From contig OX411549.1 in assembly GCA_948146395.1 (NCBI GenBank), positions 24,295,155 through 24,359,154 of the forward strand: DNA of 64,000 nucleotides. The letters run 5' to 3'. The notes under the pieces are model-generated. The model saw only the letters and a list, made by a program, of their open reading frames with translations, made no database searches and had not been told where the DNA came from. Positions 10,840 through 23,900 of this stretch are shown here, piece after piece; within the stretch, counting starts at the first letter, position 1; every line of letters begins with the position of its first letter. A program made the translations under genes and the position numbers. Origin of the DNA: Fragum whitleyi (taxonomy: Eukaryota > Mollusca > Bivalvia > Cardiida > Cardiidae).

Positions 10840-11090
10840 GACTCTTCACGCGAAAATGGGCCATCTGGGTTGTGCTTAAAGTGTCGACCAAAGTCAGACT
10901 GCGCGGACAGCGCAGACTGTCTAGGGTCGAAATCTTTTGCACTTTGGTAACCTTCTAAATCTCGAATACCTTACTGTATATAGAATTTTTGAAATGCGAC
11001 CTCCGATTGATCTCTACAGGAACCAATCTCTTTTTCAAAAAAAAATATTTTGCGGAGATCTCAGACGGTCCCTTTTCACGCCACGGGTCA
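10840..11090 (+). mobile_element. MITE family L, copy 5
   Basis: Paralogue of 2661-2909: CACGCGAAAATGGGCCATC left end, GGTCCCTTTTCACGCCACGG right end, same CAGACTGCGCGGACAGCGCA fold. Confidence 0.75.
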
Positions 11091-11621
11091 CATTTCAATT
11101 AATATTTGTATCATCCCGTGTAAGGAAACGGTCTTCCTAGGCACGGCAAAGCCTAACTAAATATTATGTCCACATTGCTTTCTTTTCTTAAAAATAAAGA
11201 TTTTTTTTTAAATTTCAATTAAAACAATTGTCATCTGCAACTTTTCTGAGTTATAGCAGGTATCGTTTTTTTCTGAAGGGCTAATAGAGTAAAATCTGGT
11301 AATTGCAGCTAAAAAACTGCAGTTACGAATATTCGGTCGCCAAACGACGATATATTGGTCTTGTTAGGAGGGAAATAAAATTACGTCAAAGTAAATTAAG
11401 GCTGGTCCGATAAAATTACAATGTGTTTCGAAAACATCGCTTGAACGAGATGGGCAAATCCAATCCCGTTGTTATTTCTTAGCCAAAGTGTAAATTGAAG
11501 CTCAGGGTCTTGAATATTTGATTAAGTGACCTCAACATACAAAAAGCGTCTATCCCATCTTCGCTAGTCAAAAGTAATGCCCATTGCGTGTTCTATAGAA
11601 CATGTAGTGGGAATCGCGTAA

Positions 11622-12059
11622 TACAGTTAATAACATCGCGAAATTGACATTCATCTCAATCAAAACCATTCTAAATCGCTCACTCAGCACTCCATTTATT
11701 CATTCCAAACACTCACCTAAACCACTCAAAAACGCTCCAAATTGACCATGAATACAATATCAACAACTCCGTTCAAAATGAATAAAGCAAGAACCAAATT
11801 GCGTTTTCACCGACATAATTGAAATGTTAAGTGTCTGATTGGTTCTTGAAGAAATAGGAAGTAATTTATAGAATTGTCATGCACATTTTATTAAAGGGAG
11901 GCAATACATATTGCTAATTATGTTCATGAGCAAAATTAGCAATACTGGATTATCCCCCTTAAATTTCACTCAAAACTCGCTCCTCCCTCTCATCCTATAC
12001 TATTCCGAAATCATTCCAAAATTGTTCGCCATGTCAATTTCACGATGTTATTAGCTGTA
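11622..12059 (+). mobile_element. MITE family I, copy 3 (best ends)
   Basis: Clear inverted ends TACAGTTAATAACATCGCGA and CACGATGTTATTAGCTGTA, about 438 bp, with the family's internal fold and ACTC/ATTC-rich body. It lies beside the truncated hairpin arm described at 3374-3461. Confidence 0.8.
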
Positions 12060-12472
12060 TGCACGAAACAAATATTTGACAAGTAGGGGTCGTACAGCCC
12101 AGGTAAACTCCATATTGTATTTTTTTTTTAAATACTAGTTGTTTCCAAAAACAACGTGAACAAGGACCACTCAAAGACCACAAGTGACTCCTTTGAATTC
12201 ATGTAAATTGAAGCTTGAATTCATGTAAATTGAAGCTCAAAGCCTTGGAAAAATTCATAACTTGACCTCCTCACAAAAGAAAGATCCACCTAGGAATTGC
12301 AGTGAAACAATTAATTGGACAAAAAGAGCCGGTACAGCTCATTTAAACAACAGATTATATGTTCGTCTGTGCGTGGCATTTGTAACAAATTAACATATGG
12401 GTCAAGCCAAGAAAAGCCTGACCGGAGTTTTCACACTGCGCTATATGGGATAATGTCTTAATCCGTCTTTTG

Positions 12473-12700
12473 ACTGGGTTTTAAACATATTTATTTTACA
12501 TCAATCGGGAAACAAGTTCTCACAATTAAGATTTATTCCTCTCGATTTCGCTTCCTAAAAAATCCACCAGTACTCGCGCCGAATGTGTGGAGCAATGAAA
12601 GAACCTAGATCGATAGCCGCTCCCGGGAACCTTTTGGTCAAGAGGCCGACGCTCTAGATTGGTCCCACTGTCGACTAGCATAAAAGCCATACATGAGTCG
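12473..12700 (-). mobile_element. tRNA-derived SINE family K, copy 3
   Basis: Head region around 12617-12665 reads, on the minus strand, CCTCTTGACCAAAAGGTTCC then CGGGAGCGGCTATCG. The body extends left to about 12473. It occupies the place held by both 4600-4865 and 6236-6450 in the left duplication copy. Confidence 0.65.
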
Positions 12701-12879
12701 ACACATCCAAGGATCAAAAAGCAGACGCGCTGCCATCAGACCGTAGACACTACATCACAAATTTATACAGACTGGTCAGACTTTCGTCTTATAACCTAAA
12801 ATCTCGTAAAATACAGCTTATTTTTTAACAGCTGTCATGACGAGTAACGATGCTATGCTGGGTGTATTTGTTAACGCTA

Positions 12880-13060
12880 GAGATTGCTTCGGTGGACTAT
12901 TGGTAAAGGCGCTCGGTCCGTGATCTGGAGGTCTGTGGTTCGAGCCCCATCGTCACTGGAGTGTATTTATGGGCAAAACACTTAATGGCCAGCCCCAGTT
13001 CACCCAGCTGTAAAATTGGGTAGCAGTGGGTTTAAACCAATGTCTCTCTCTCAAGGATGT
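12880..13060 (+). mobile_element. tRNA-derived SINE (second type), copy 2
   Basis: TTGGTAAAGGCGCTCGG (A-box-like) and GTGGTTCGAGCCCC (B-box-like), then CAGCTGTAAAATTGGGTAGC. Paralogue of 6585-6790. Confidence 0.65.
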
Positions 13061-13894
13061 GACAATATGAGGATTGAGTGTTAGAGATCGACTCAATAAG
13101 CTTAAGCTTTCGTCGTAATCGAACTAAAATAAATTAGTATAAACTAAAGCTGTAGATTTTAATTCCATTTGAGCAATAAAGGGTCTTTTGGGCTTCTAGT
13201 TACATCATAAAGAGCAATAAAGAATTTAATATTTTAATTCAATAAATAGAATTGGCAATCTTGAATAATATGCAAAATTAACTAACAAATTACAGACCTA
13301 ATTGATTAGTAATCACAGATAAATAGCAGCCCTGCATTAGATAACTAGTTTGTTTTCACAGGCTATGTGCTGTTGAGCCCCAAAATAATTAACAATGGCC
13401 CTAGATAAGTCCAATTTTAACATTTGACCTTGAACTGTGACCTTGACCTTAGAACTGTCTGATTTTTTTTCACATAGCATATCAACTCATGGCAGATAAC
13501 AACTGTGCCAATGGCAGAGAACAATTGTGCCAAGTTATTTTGATAGCCATCTGCTGAGGAGTAATTGTTGGTCAAAATTGGATGGATGGACAAACAGGTG
13601 GATAGACGGAGCCACTAGACCAAGCTGTCATTTTGACAAATTCTATGTCACTCTCACCCCTTGTGGGGTGTTTGGGAACCTTTAAAATGGTACGAGAGTA
13701 CACATGCAAAGCAGAATATAATTTCCCAACTGTTTTACAAACATTTACAATTGAATGCTGGGCAGATCTCTTTGAAATTATCACATCATAGTAAACGCTA
13801 TGACAAAACTAAGATTTCAGAGTATAGTATAATCCGTGATTATAACCCTGGCAGGGCGAAGCCTAAGTAATGGGTGGTTGCAGTTAAGGTTAAG

Positions 13895-14154
13895 GTAAAT
13901 CAGCTTTTATTTATAATTACTTAGTTCTATAGATAGGTGACATAAATAACTTGAGACCTTAAATCTTAGGTTGGTTACCAAACCCTCGTAACTTCAGCTT
14001 ACCAAAGTTGAAGTTACAAGGATTTGGTAACCAAACTATGAAATAAGTTCACTTTCTGTTAGCATGTAAATTCTTTTAAGGGTACAGTTATTTGCACTTG
14101 TTAACAATAATTGCGCATTAACTTTTGAAAGAATCCAAAATATTGAAAAGTAAC
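13895..14154. repeat. Unusually conserved block of the segmental duplication (right)
   Basis: Partner of 7441-7700. It lies 3' of the terminal exon stop (minus strand) and could belong to the 3' UTR or its flank. On the minus strand an ATAAATAAAAGC tract near 13902-13915 is another possible polyadenylation signal. Confidence 0.7.
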
Positions 14155-14337
14155 CTAGCCAAATTAAGTCAAGGCTAAGCCACACCCTGCCAGTTGAATG
14201 ATAACGCAGAATACCTATAAATGGGAAAGGGGGGGGGGGCAGTACTAAATAAAGTATATTTATGGAATAATGGTAGGAATGTCAAAAAACAAACAAAATT
14301 CCCCCATCTGCGCAGTGTATAACCCTAATCACAAAAC

Positions 14338-14343
14338 TTTATT
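14338..14343 (-). promoter_or_regulatory. Candidate polyadenylation signal AATAAA
   Basis: The reverse complement of TTTATT, about 540 bp past the CCDC158-like stop. It is conserved in the left duplication copy (about 7881-7886). No transcript evidence is available here. Confidence 0.3.
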
Positions 14344-14362
14344 TACGTCTTTCAAGCTGGTG

Positions 14363-14605
14363 AAACACTCGATTCGGACCATTTGGATAGTGCATAAAGT
14401 GTCGACCCCATATGACTGTGCGGCATGCACAGGCTGACTTGGGTCAAGACTTTTCATAAAAGCTGAATTTCTGAAAATAAAAATGTCCATCTACCATCCC
14501 GTACAAGAAATTTTAATGTGCAATCTCTGGTTGACCTATGCTGAACCAATTTTTTTTTTCAAATATTAATTATCAATTTAGTTCTTTTTGCATGATGGGT
14601 TACAA
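14363..14605 (+). mobile_element. MITE family L, copy 6 (degenerate)
   Basis: Paralogue of 7905-8158 with a partly preserved GGACCATTTGGATAGTGC left interior and a TTTTTGCATGATGGGTTAC right end. It lies in the likely 3' UTR region. Confidence 0.6.
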
Positions 14606-14880
14606 ATTTATTTCTGGTGCTGTACCATGAAACATATTATTTAATTTACGTCACCAATTTAAATGTGGTGATGGAAATAAATCATGTGCACATAGCATGA
14701 AACAGCAGAGAGACTAAAATCAAATATGGCATAGTGGACCCTACACCATGATCTATAAGTTGGGATTAAAAAAATATAAATGCATTTGTAATGTGTGGAA
14801 GTGATTGGTAGCATTTTGAAAGTTGTTTTTCTAACCAGATTGCCCTAATCTTATTTGTCATCAATAAACAGTCCGCAATA

Positions 14881-14966
14881 TCATCTTGTTGTTTTGCGTA
14901 TCTTCTTCTCATTTTCTTTGACTTTCTTCAACTTTTTTCCCTGAGTTTTCATGAGAGCAGCCATTT
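14881..14966 (-). CDS. CCDC158-like: CCDC158-like exon w11, terminal exon with stop codon
   Basis: After acceptor GTTTCAG the exon completes a Glu codon and reads MAALMKTQGKKLKKVKENEK then KIRKTTR and TGA at 14881-14883. The Lys-rich end parallels the vertebrate CCDC158 C-terminus (RNQEKRIQKVKDQEK). The 3' UTR continues to lower coordinates. A minus-strand AATAAA at 14338-14343 is a reasonable polyadenylation signal, in which case the UTR would include a MITE (14363-14605). Confidence 0.87.
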
Positions 14967-17900
14967 CTGAAACAGTTAATTACAATCTCCACAAAGGTCA
15001 CTGAAACAGTAATTTAATCTTTTGGAATTTTGACCTTGACCTTGGTATCTAATTATGCTCATCTATAACATCTATCAACCTACTTTATATGAGCATTACA
15101 TCTTTTAAAAAATAGACTTGAGAAAATTCACCAAAATTGTTCAGAAACTGTAAACAAGAGGACCATGATGGTCCTATATCACTCACCTGAGTAAGGCAAC
15201 TCATAACTTGACAACAATGTTATAAATACCAGAGATTGTCTGATGTACATTTAGGGTGGATTTAGAAAAAACAGACTTTAATTTCCTCCCACTGCAATTT
15301 GATTTTCTTTTTAATTGCAAACAAAGTTATTGATGGAATTGAATTTTTTTAACAAATTTAGTAGACCTAAACCTTAAGAATATCCCTGTCAAGTTTAAGA
15401 TACGCCCAATAGTTAAGGCGAAGATTTACCTTCTCTGATATTTTTGGCATATTTTGACATTTTCAATACCATGGAAACCAGAGTTTCTGATTGAATACAA
15501 TTATCTTTACAATTTTGAAGAACTTCACCCAAGAAACATCCCTGCCAAGTTTCAGCTTGATTGGCCCAGTGGTTTAGGAGGAGAAGATGTTTAAGTATTT
15601 GTTGATGGACGGACAGATGGACGGGCGGACGGTCGGACAGACGATGGACGGTGAGTGATCACAATAGCTCACTTTGAGCACTTTGTGCTCAGGTGAGCTA
15701 AAAAATGAAAGTGCTGAAATACTGGATGCACCGATTGTAAAATGTTAAAAATACAAGTTTTTAGACTTTCATAATTTATACCCCTGTATACTGTATACAC
15801 CTCCTGCCAAAGCAGGATCATTCTGGGTTCAGCATGACACGGTTAATAATGATGCGTTTTTTTCTTCTGGTAAGTATAGTTTCAATGAGTTCTTTAATAA
15901 TGTCAAATGTCAATATTGTATCTTAAAAAGTTTGCAGTAATAGCTATGTTAAGTTTTTTGATTAAGTTTTGCTAATATAAAGAAAGACCAACAGAGAGAA
16001 AGCTCCAGTAAACAATATACCCTTGTTCTTTCAATGTGGGGGCTTAATAAATGCACCTTTTTTATAAAATGGGAAGTACATGTATTTCACTAATGAAAAT
16101 TACCATAATAATGCTGCTAAAATGGTAACATTAGGTATAAAATAGCCATTTAATTGATTTAAAATCACTTATCCTAATTGAACAGATTGTATTTGAAAGA
16201 TAACATTTATGTATCCTTTGCAATTAGAGGAGTCAGCAATAAACAATTGAAAGTGCCTATAAATAAATACCATATTTGATCTAATAATAGCGCCCTCCCT
16301 TATAGAAGCACCCAACATTTTTCACTAAGAAAACTTACTTCAAATGCCTAAACTTTAGGAACTTTTTGAGACCTCTTCTTTAATTTGAGATGAATTTCCT
16401 TTTAAGAAAATTCACCTTAAATGAAAGGGAAAAGAGCCTAAAAGACATCAATTAAAATGATTTTTCAAATCAGAAAATGCATACCAAATAAAAGATCCCT
16501 GACCATGTTATGTATAGCTCCCGTGGGCATTTATATGGAGAAATATGCTATGCATTTTCAATAGTTTTGGGCTGATTCCTCTAATTATTTTGTGGTTGAT
16601 AATCAAATACTACTCATCAGATGGCAATAGAAAAATTTTATCAACAAACCTTTGTTTTCTTTTTGTAGGTTATCTCCCATTTTGGTGAGGCTTGAGATTC
16701 TTTCTTCTAGTCTCTTACATAATTCATGAGTATCAGGCAGTGGTATCCTAGCTGGAGATATAGAAACATCCTCTGTAATAAAGATATATGCACAGAGATA
16801 AAGATTATCTAAAATAGTTGATATTATTTCTCCAAGTCTCTTACATAATTCATGAGTATCAGGCAGTGGTATTCTAGCTGGAGATATAGAAACATCCTCT
16901 GTAATAAAGATAGATAAAGACATCTAATTAAACTTGAGAATCTTTCCTCAAGTGTTAAATAGGTCATGAATACAAGTTATTGGTTGCCTAGATGGAGATA
17001 TGTAAACATCTTCTGTAATAAAGATAGATAAAAATATTTAATTAGATTTGAGATTCTTTCATCAGGTCTTAAATGGTTCATGAATATCAGGCATTGGTAG
17101 CCTTGATGGAGATATCGAAACATCCTCTGTAATAAAGATATATTCAATGCACAGCATTGAAGATACTTCTTTAAACTTGAGATTCTATTCTAATAAAGAT
17201 ATATAAAGATCTGAAGACATTGGACTTGAGATTAATTCTTCCACTTTTCTTACATAGTTCATGAGTATCAGGGCTGGAGAAATCAAATGGATACATTGTC
17301 TGTAATAAACACAGAGATAATGATAATCTAAAACCCTCGAGACTATGTTTTTCAAGTCTCTATCACAATTCCTGAGTATAAGGCAGTGACAGTTGACCCT
17401 AGCAGGACAAATCCTTTGTAATTATAAAAGCCCATAATCATCAGGTTTTTTGATGATTTTTTTCCAATAATTCTGAGGTTGGTTACGAAATGAATATATG
17501 GTGAAGACAAGTTACCTAAATACTACCATAATTCCTCTTATCAGAGATCCTTCGCAAAAAGAAACTCCTCCTTCGTTTAGCTAAGAAAAACACATTTAAG
17601 TTGGTTGAAAATAATGAGTAATTGTCCCTAATTTGATTTCAATTTCTTCCAAACAATCATTTACATAGTTTTTAGAACAAATCAAACTCAAATTTATTGG
17701 GAAAAGCATCAATGAATATTACTTTGATATGTATTTTGCTTCAGAAAATAAGTACAAAATAATAGCTATAAATAGTCCATATTTTGTATGTAGCTCTGGG
17801 AAGCATTAATTAGGATAAATACAGTACATTTAAAAAGTATGCATTTAACAAAAAGATTACTCTTTTTTGTAGCCTAAACAGATTTACCCTTACTGATCAG

Positions 17901-20900
17901 TCTGATTTTAAATTCTAGGATATTTTTTTGTTGTTTTTTCCTTAAAAATGACACTTTTACGGGACATCATAAACCACTCTAGCTCACATCCTCTCATTAT
18001 AATTTAGTTGAAAACAGGCAGTGTAGGCTAAGATCAGACTGCACACCTGTGCAGGCTGATCTTAGTCTACAATGTCTGCCAAAGTTTTGTTTGCAACAGG
18101 GTTATCTTGTAACAAGAGCACTGCCGGTTGGTGCCTTTGTTTGGTTGTTGATTGCTGGATGATGAAAAAAATCTAAGTCAAAAAAAGGGGCATAATTTAC
18201 ACAAAATGCATCTAGAGTTATCCCCCTTGATAGTATATGTTGCTCTTTTGATCATGAACATGTGTATCAAGTTTTGTGAATGCCTTCAGTAGAAGCAGAG
18301 ATATCACAAAATATCAAAAGTTTTGCAAGACAACAACAACAAAACAAAGACTATTGCAATACCTTAAGTTTTCTCTGAGAACAGCCAAGCTTATATGCAT
18401 AAGATAGGTTAAATTCTTTTGGCGGTTAAATTCTTTTACACTGCCAGCAAGCTCTTTTATTGCAATACAAATCACATATTGATCCTGTTCTATTAATGAG
18501 ACATCATTCACTTAATGATGCAACAGTATTTATTGTACTCAAAGGGAATATAAATTCTTCACTATCGGTTTTAATTCCACTCTGTGGAATTCAGAGAACA
18601 GGAATCAACACTGTCCCTCTTGCACAAATGAGATAAAATTCCAGGAATTTTTGAAAGCCAATGAATCATTTTTTTTTAAAACAAATCCCTTCTTGTTATT
18701 CTCAGTGACAAAATTTTTGACTGTTCCAAATAGCAATAAGTCATGAATTACATTTAATATGGTGTGGTATGGCAAGGGCATATCAACTTAAACCCAAACT
18801 TAATGCAGAATGCGTAATTAGGCTCAAGAATATAATTAGGCTAATAAATATACAGTAAAACTTGTATTAAGCAACCATGTTTTGTTTACAATAAAGAAAC
18901 GTGATTTTGATCGAATATATGTATTTTTGCAAAATTCTCAATAATCATATGCTGTAAAAACTCAACAGAATCGTCTTATTGAGACGATTCTGGTGAGTTG
19001 TAACAGCATAGGATCCATTTACAATATTTCTAAACCAGTGAAATCTATTTTCTTTTAGATATTTCAATTTACAGAAGGGGAATTTGAAAATGGTCGCTTA
19101 ATAAAAATGGTTGCTTGATAGACGTGGTCGCTTGAACAAGATTGACTGTAATTCAAATGATACTTCTGCACATTGCAGTCGTTCATGGACATTCCTTTAT
19201 TCTGTTGCTTAGTCTATTTTATTTGATATCTGGTTTTAAAAGGACACAATAGTAAGGCCTTATTTTATTCTTTTGTCTTCCACGTAATTTTCCTAAACTG
19301 TGAACAGTCATAGAGTAACGTACAGCATCTGATGTACACTAATCAAATTAGGACAAGAAAATGGGTTATTTCCAGAAATGAGGTTAAAACGAAATACATC
19401 TCACTACCAAAATGGCCCCTAACATAAGATTTCTTTTTACTTAACAAGCAGTTTCTTATATTTTACTGTTTTCTATGAACACTTTCTCTCAAAATGGCCC
19501 CTAACATAAGATTTCTTTTTACTTAACAAGCAGTTTCTTATATTTTACTGTTTTCTATGAACACTTTCTATCTTTTATTCGTATTTAGATCCTTTCCAGA
19601 CTACAATGAAAGTGGATGCAATTTATAATGAAACCATCCCTAAAGGCAGAAAATATTGTGTGAAAAGGAAAAAATGCTTTCAATGAGGTTAAAAGGAAGT
19701 ACATCTCACTACCAAAAAGGCCCCTAACATAAGATTTCTTTTTACTTAACAAGCAGTTTCTTATACTTTATTATGTTTACCAAAAGCCACTTTCTCTCTT
19801 TTATTTGTACTTTGATCCTTTCCAGACTACAATGAAAGTGGGTTCATAATAAAACCATCCTTTAAGGCAGAAAATATTGTGTGAAATGGAGAAAATGCTT
19901 GCAACAAGCATTTTTTCCTTTTCACACAATATTTTCTGAAAAGGAAAAAATGCTTGCAACTAGCATTTTTTTCCCTTTTCACACAATGTTTTTTCAAGTA
20001 ATAAATCACAGGGACAATACAGACAAGAGCTGTTGGAGGATAGCAAAGTTCGACTTTTCCTAGTGCTGGATAGAAACAGCAAATCTATATCAATATTGGA
20101 AAATCCATTAACCCTTTCCTGTTTTACAAAATTTTGGACCTGTCCAAATTCAAAGGTTTTTCAGACGAAAATTTAAAGTGGATTTAATTTGAAAAATAAC
20201 CATTCAGTAGGGTAGAAAATAGTGTGGAAAAAGAAGAAATTGCTTGTCAGAAGCAATTTCTTCTTTTTTCACAATGTTTTCTCAATCATAAAATCACAGG
20301 CACATAAAAAGCAGGGATTAAACAGCAAAGGGTTAAATGAAATTATGATATGACCTTCGTCACGCAAGTGAAATAACACCGTTGAATATTTTTGATATTA
20401 CACGGGTCCTATTACACTAGTGGAATAACTATGCAAATGAGCTCAGAGCGAATAACAACGCTATTTTGTAACCGCAAAAATGACGTCATAATGTACATGT
20501 ATATATTGTGACGTCAGTTTCAAGTGGCGTTATAAGTTTCACGGTAAATTGAATGTTGAATTTCAAGAATTTTGACGATTTTTCGCAAAAATTCGGGTCA
20601 TATGATAAATAGCAAATAAAATTTGTGCTCATAAAATACAGAATTTATTAAACTTGTCATCTAAAACAGATAAAAACTCAGCACAGCCTTGTTTTTATCT
20701 GTTTATAGATGACTCGTTTTATAAATTCAGTATTCCATGACCACTCATTCAATATCCTCTATGTCAAGAATGATGAATCTAAGTCCAAGAGGGTGGTATG
20801 CTAGTAATAGAAGCATGTACAAATTTTCCAAGCAAACAGCTTACGTATCAGAGATACAACTGATATACAACAGTTGCACATAAAATCTTAACAAAGAACT

Positions 20901-23900
20901 TTTTAGTCCAAAAACGGTTAAAATTCCAGTGAATAAGACATCAGAGTAATGAATCTTTGTTTAATGGCTGATATTATGGTCAAAGGAGTATGTGATGACA
21001 AGTTTTCAAGCAAAATCTCAAGTACAAACAGATAAAACTAATATAGAACAGTTGCACTTATTATAACTTAACTATGATTTCTAAGTCTGAAAACAGTTAA
21101 AATTTATTAAATTCAATATCAGAGTTAAAAATCTTTGTAAAGAGACTGATATTTAAGTAACAGAAGCCTGTAAAAAATTTCCAAGTAATAGCTTAAGTAG
21201 AAAAAGCTGTATAACTGATATACAACAGTTACACATAAAAACTTAACCAAGAATTTCCAGTTTTAGAATTCCACTAATTTCAATATCAGAGTAATGCATC
21301 TTTGTCTAGAGGCTGATATTATGGTCAGAAAAGCATGTACAAAGTTTCAAAGCAATAGTTTTATTAGAAACAGAGATTTTAAACACTTGCACGTAAAAAC
21401 TTAACCAAAGCATGACGTCGACGCCAACACTGATGCCCACACCCCGATGGTTAGAATTACCACCCTATCCTACAACTAGAAAGCCATGAATGGCTTGTGT
21501 TGCTCCACAGGCTTGAAATTCTTGTAAAAGCAAATAAAAGTTTTGACTAGATTTTTAGATATTTTGGGTTCTACTGATGTTGAAAATGATTTTCAAAGTT
21601 TCAAGTAAAGAACATATAGAGAAATGACCTCCGCATATTTTTCATCGAATCAAAATAATTTTTGGCTTTATGATCATGGGTCACCAAAAATGTTTGATTG
21701 AAATCTATCAGTTACATTCTGAGAAAATGATTTTCAAAGTTTCTACCAAATAACATTGAGCAATGACCTCCGCCCATAAAATATATATTTTTCATCCGAT
21801 CACAATAATTTTTGGTAGACTGACAAAGGGTCACTCAAGGATCATTCCTGTGAAATTTGGTTGATATCCATTCGTTACATTCTGAGAAAATGATTTTCAA
21901 AGTTTCCACTATATAACATATAGAGAAATGACCTCCACCCATAAAATACACATTTTTAATCCAATCACAATTATTTTTGGAAGACTGATAAAGGGTCACT
22001 TAAGGATCATTCAAGTAAAATTTAGTTGATATCCATCAGTAAGATTCTGAGAAAATGATTTTCAAAATTTCCACTATATAACATATAGAGAAACGACCTC
22101 TGCCCATAAAATGAATATTTTCCATCAGATCACAAAATTTTTTGGTAGACTGATAAAGGGTCACCCAAGGATCATTCCAGTGAAATTTGGTTGGTATCCA
22201 TCCATTCCATTCTGAGAAAATGATTTTCAAAGTTTCCACTATATAACATAAAGAGAAATGACCTCGATCTGCCCATAAAATGAATATTTTCCATCAGATC
22301 ACAAAAATTTTTAGTAGACTGATAAAGGGTCACCCAAGGATCATTCATGTAAAATTTGATTGGTATCCATCAATTAGAATCTGAGAAAACTCACTTTTTA
22401 CCATATTTGGAAATTAGCCACGCCCATTAAATCCATGGTTTTCATTGGATCAAAATTTCTTGAACAACTTTGAAAGAGGGTCACCCAAGGATCTTTCCTG
22501 TGAAGTTTGGTTGAAATTCATCCAGTAGTTTCTGAGGAGAAGATTTTTAAAGAAAAAGTTTACGAACGGACGCACGACGGACACAACGCCATGACAATAG
22601 CCCCAGTGGTTTTCAGCCAGTGGAGCTAAAAAGTCGACCTGAAAATGGTTTAAATCCTCATCCATCTTTTATTTTTATTTAAACAGTTTAAGTTCTAATC
22701 TTCATCAGCATTATAACTATAGCTGAGATACCAACATCACTTAGCATTAAATTACCAGAAGCCTTTTAAGTAGATATGATATTCCCTAAAAAGTTTTTTT
22801 GAAATATAACATAAGAAGCTGTCTGCAGACATTTCAATTATCAAATCAAGAAACAATGCAATATAATTCTAGAATTCACAGACACAAATGCCATAAATGA
22901 CATAATGTTGTCCATCGTGTTTTACCTCCCTTGAAAATCATCAAAACTTGCTCATCACACTCATTCAATTTCATTCCAAAATCAATCCAAGTTCATTCAT
23001 CTTGTCAATTTCATGATGTTATTACCTGTAGTTGTGGCAATCCTGTCTTACTTAATGCAAGCAGACTTAACCCTTTGCTGTTTAATCCCTGCTTTTTACG
23101 TGCCTGTGATTTTATGATTGAGAAAACATTGTGAAAAAAGAAGAAATTGCTTCTGACAAGCAATTTCTTCTTTTTCCACACTTTTTTTCTCTACTGAATG
23201 GTTTTTTTTCACATTAAATCCACTTTAAATTTTCGTCTGCAAAACCTTTGAATTTGGAGAGGTCCAAAATTTTGTAAAACAGGAAAGGGTTAATAAAAGT
23301 AAATGTCCAAGGACATATCGTGTCAAGCTCAAAAGAATTTGATCTTTATCTATAACATTAGCCTTGGAGGTGAACATTTATTTGAATTTCAGATCGATTC
23401 TTATTTGGGAACAACTTTGTATTTACATTGAAATCCTTCCATAAATGAGGAAGCATGGTTGGGACAGGTTCCATTTGACATTTGACCTTAACCTGCAACC
23501 CTCATTCAATCTCATACTGACTGCAGAAATAAAATAGGAAAAGGAGAAATTTCATGTTCCCCTTACAATTTCCTCTTTGTCAACACTTATAAATCCACAG
23601 GAAATTGGGTTTCAAAAATTGTGTAGAAACCGGTTAAACTGCTTTCTAGAATATACTTTTTCTTCAACTAATAGGGCTATTCTAGCCAGTGAACAGCATA
23701 TCTAAATATCTCTCTAGGATAAACAGGCAGGCCAATTCTAAATTGTATACATATGTACAGATACTTCTCTAGAACTAATCACCATTTTGAAATTATGATA
23801 AAGACAAAATGACTAATAAGTTATACTCAAGTATCTAACAGGTTTAAAGCACTGTTAAACTTAGAGTGTATTAATGCTGGCAAAGTTTAAATACTGTAAT

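Larger units (their letters stand above)
10046..15985 (+). repeat. Segmental duplication, right copy (carries the intact terminal exon)
   Basis: Direct copy of 1498-9090. It contains the intact last CCDC158-like exon and a private insertion of a satellite-type element at 15155-15704. Both copies begin right after a GTTT/T-rich microsatellite, which suggests the breakpoint lay in that simple repeat. Confidence 0.85.
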
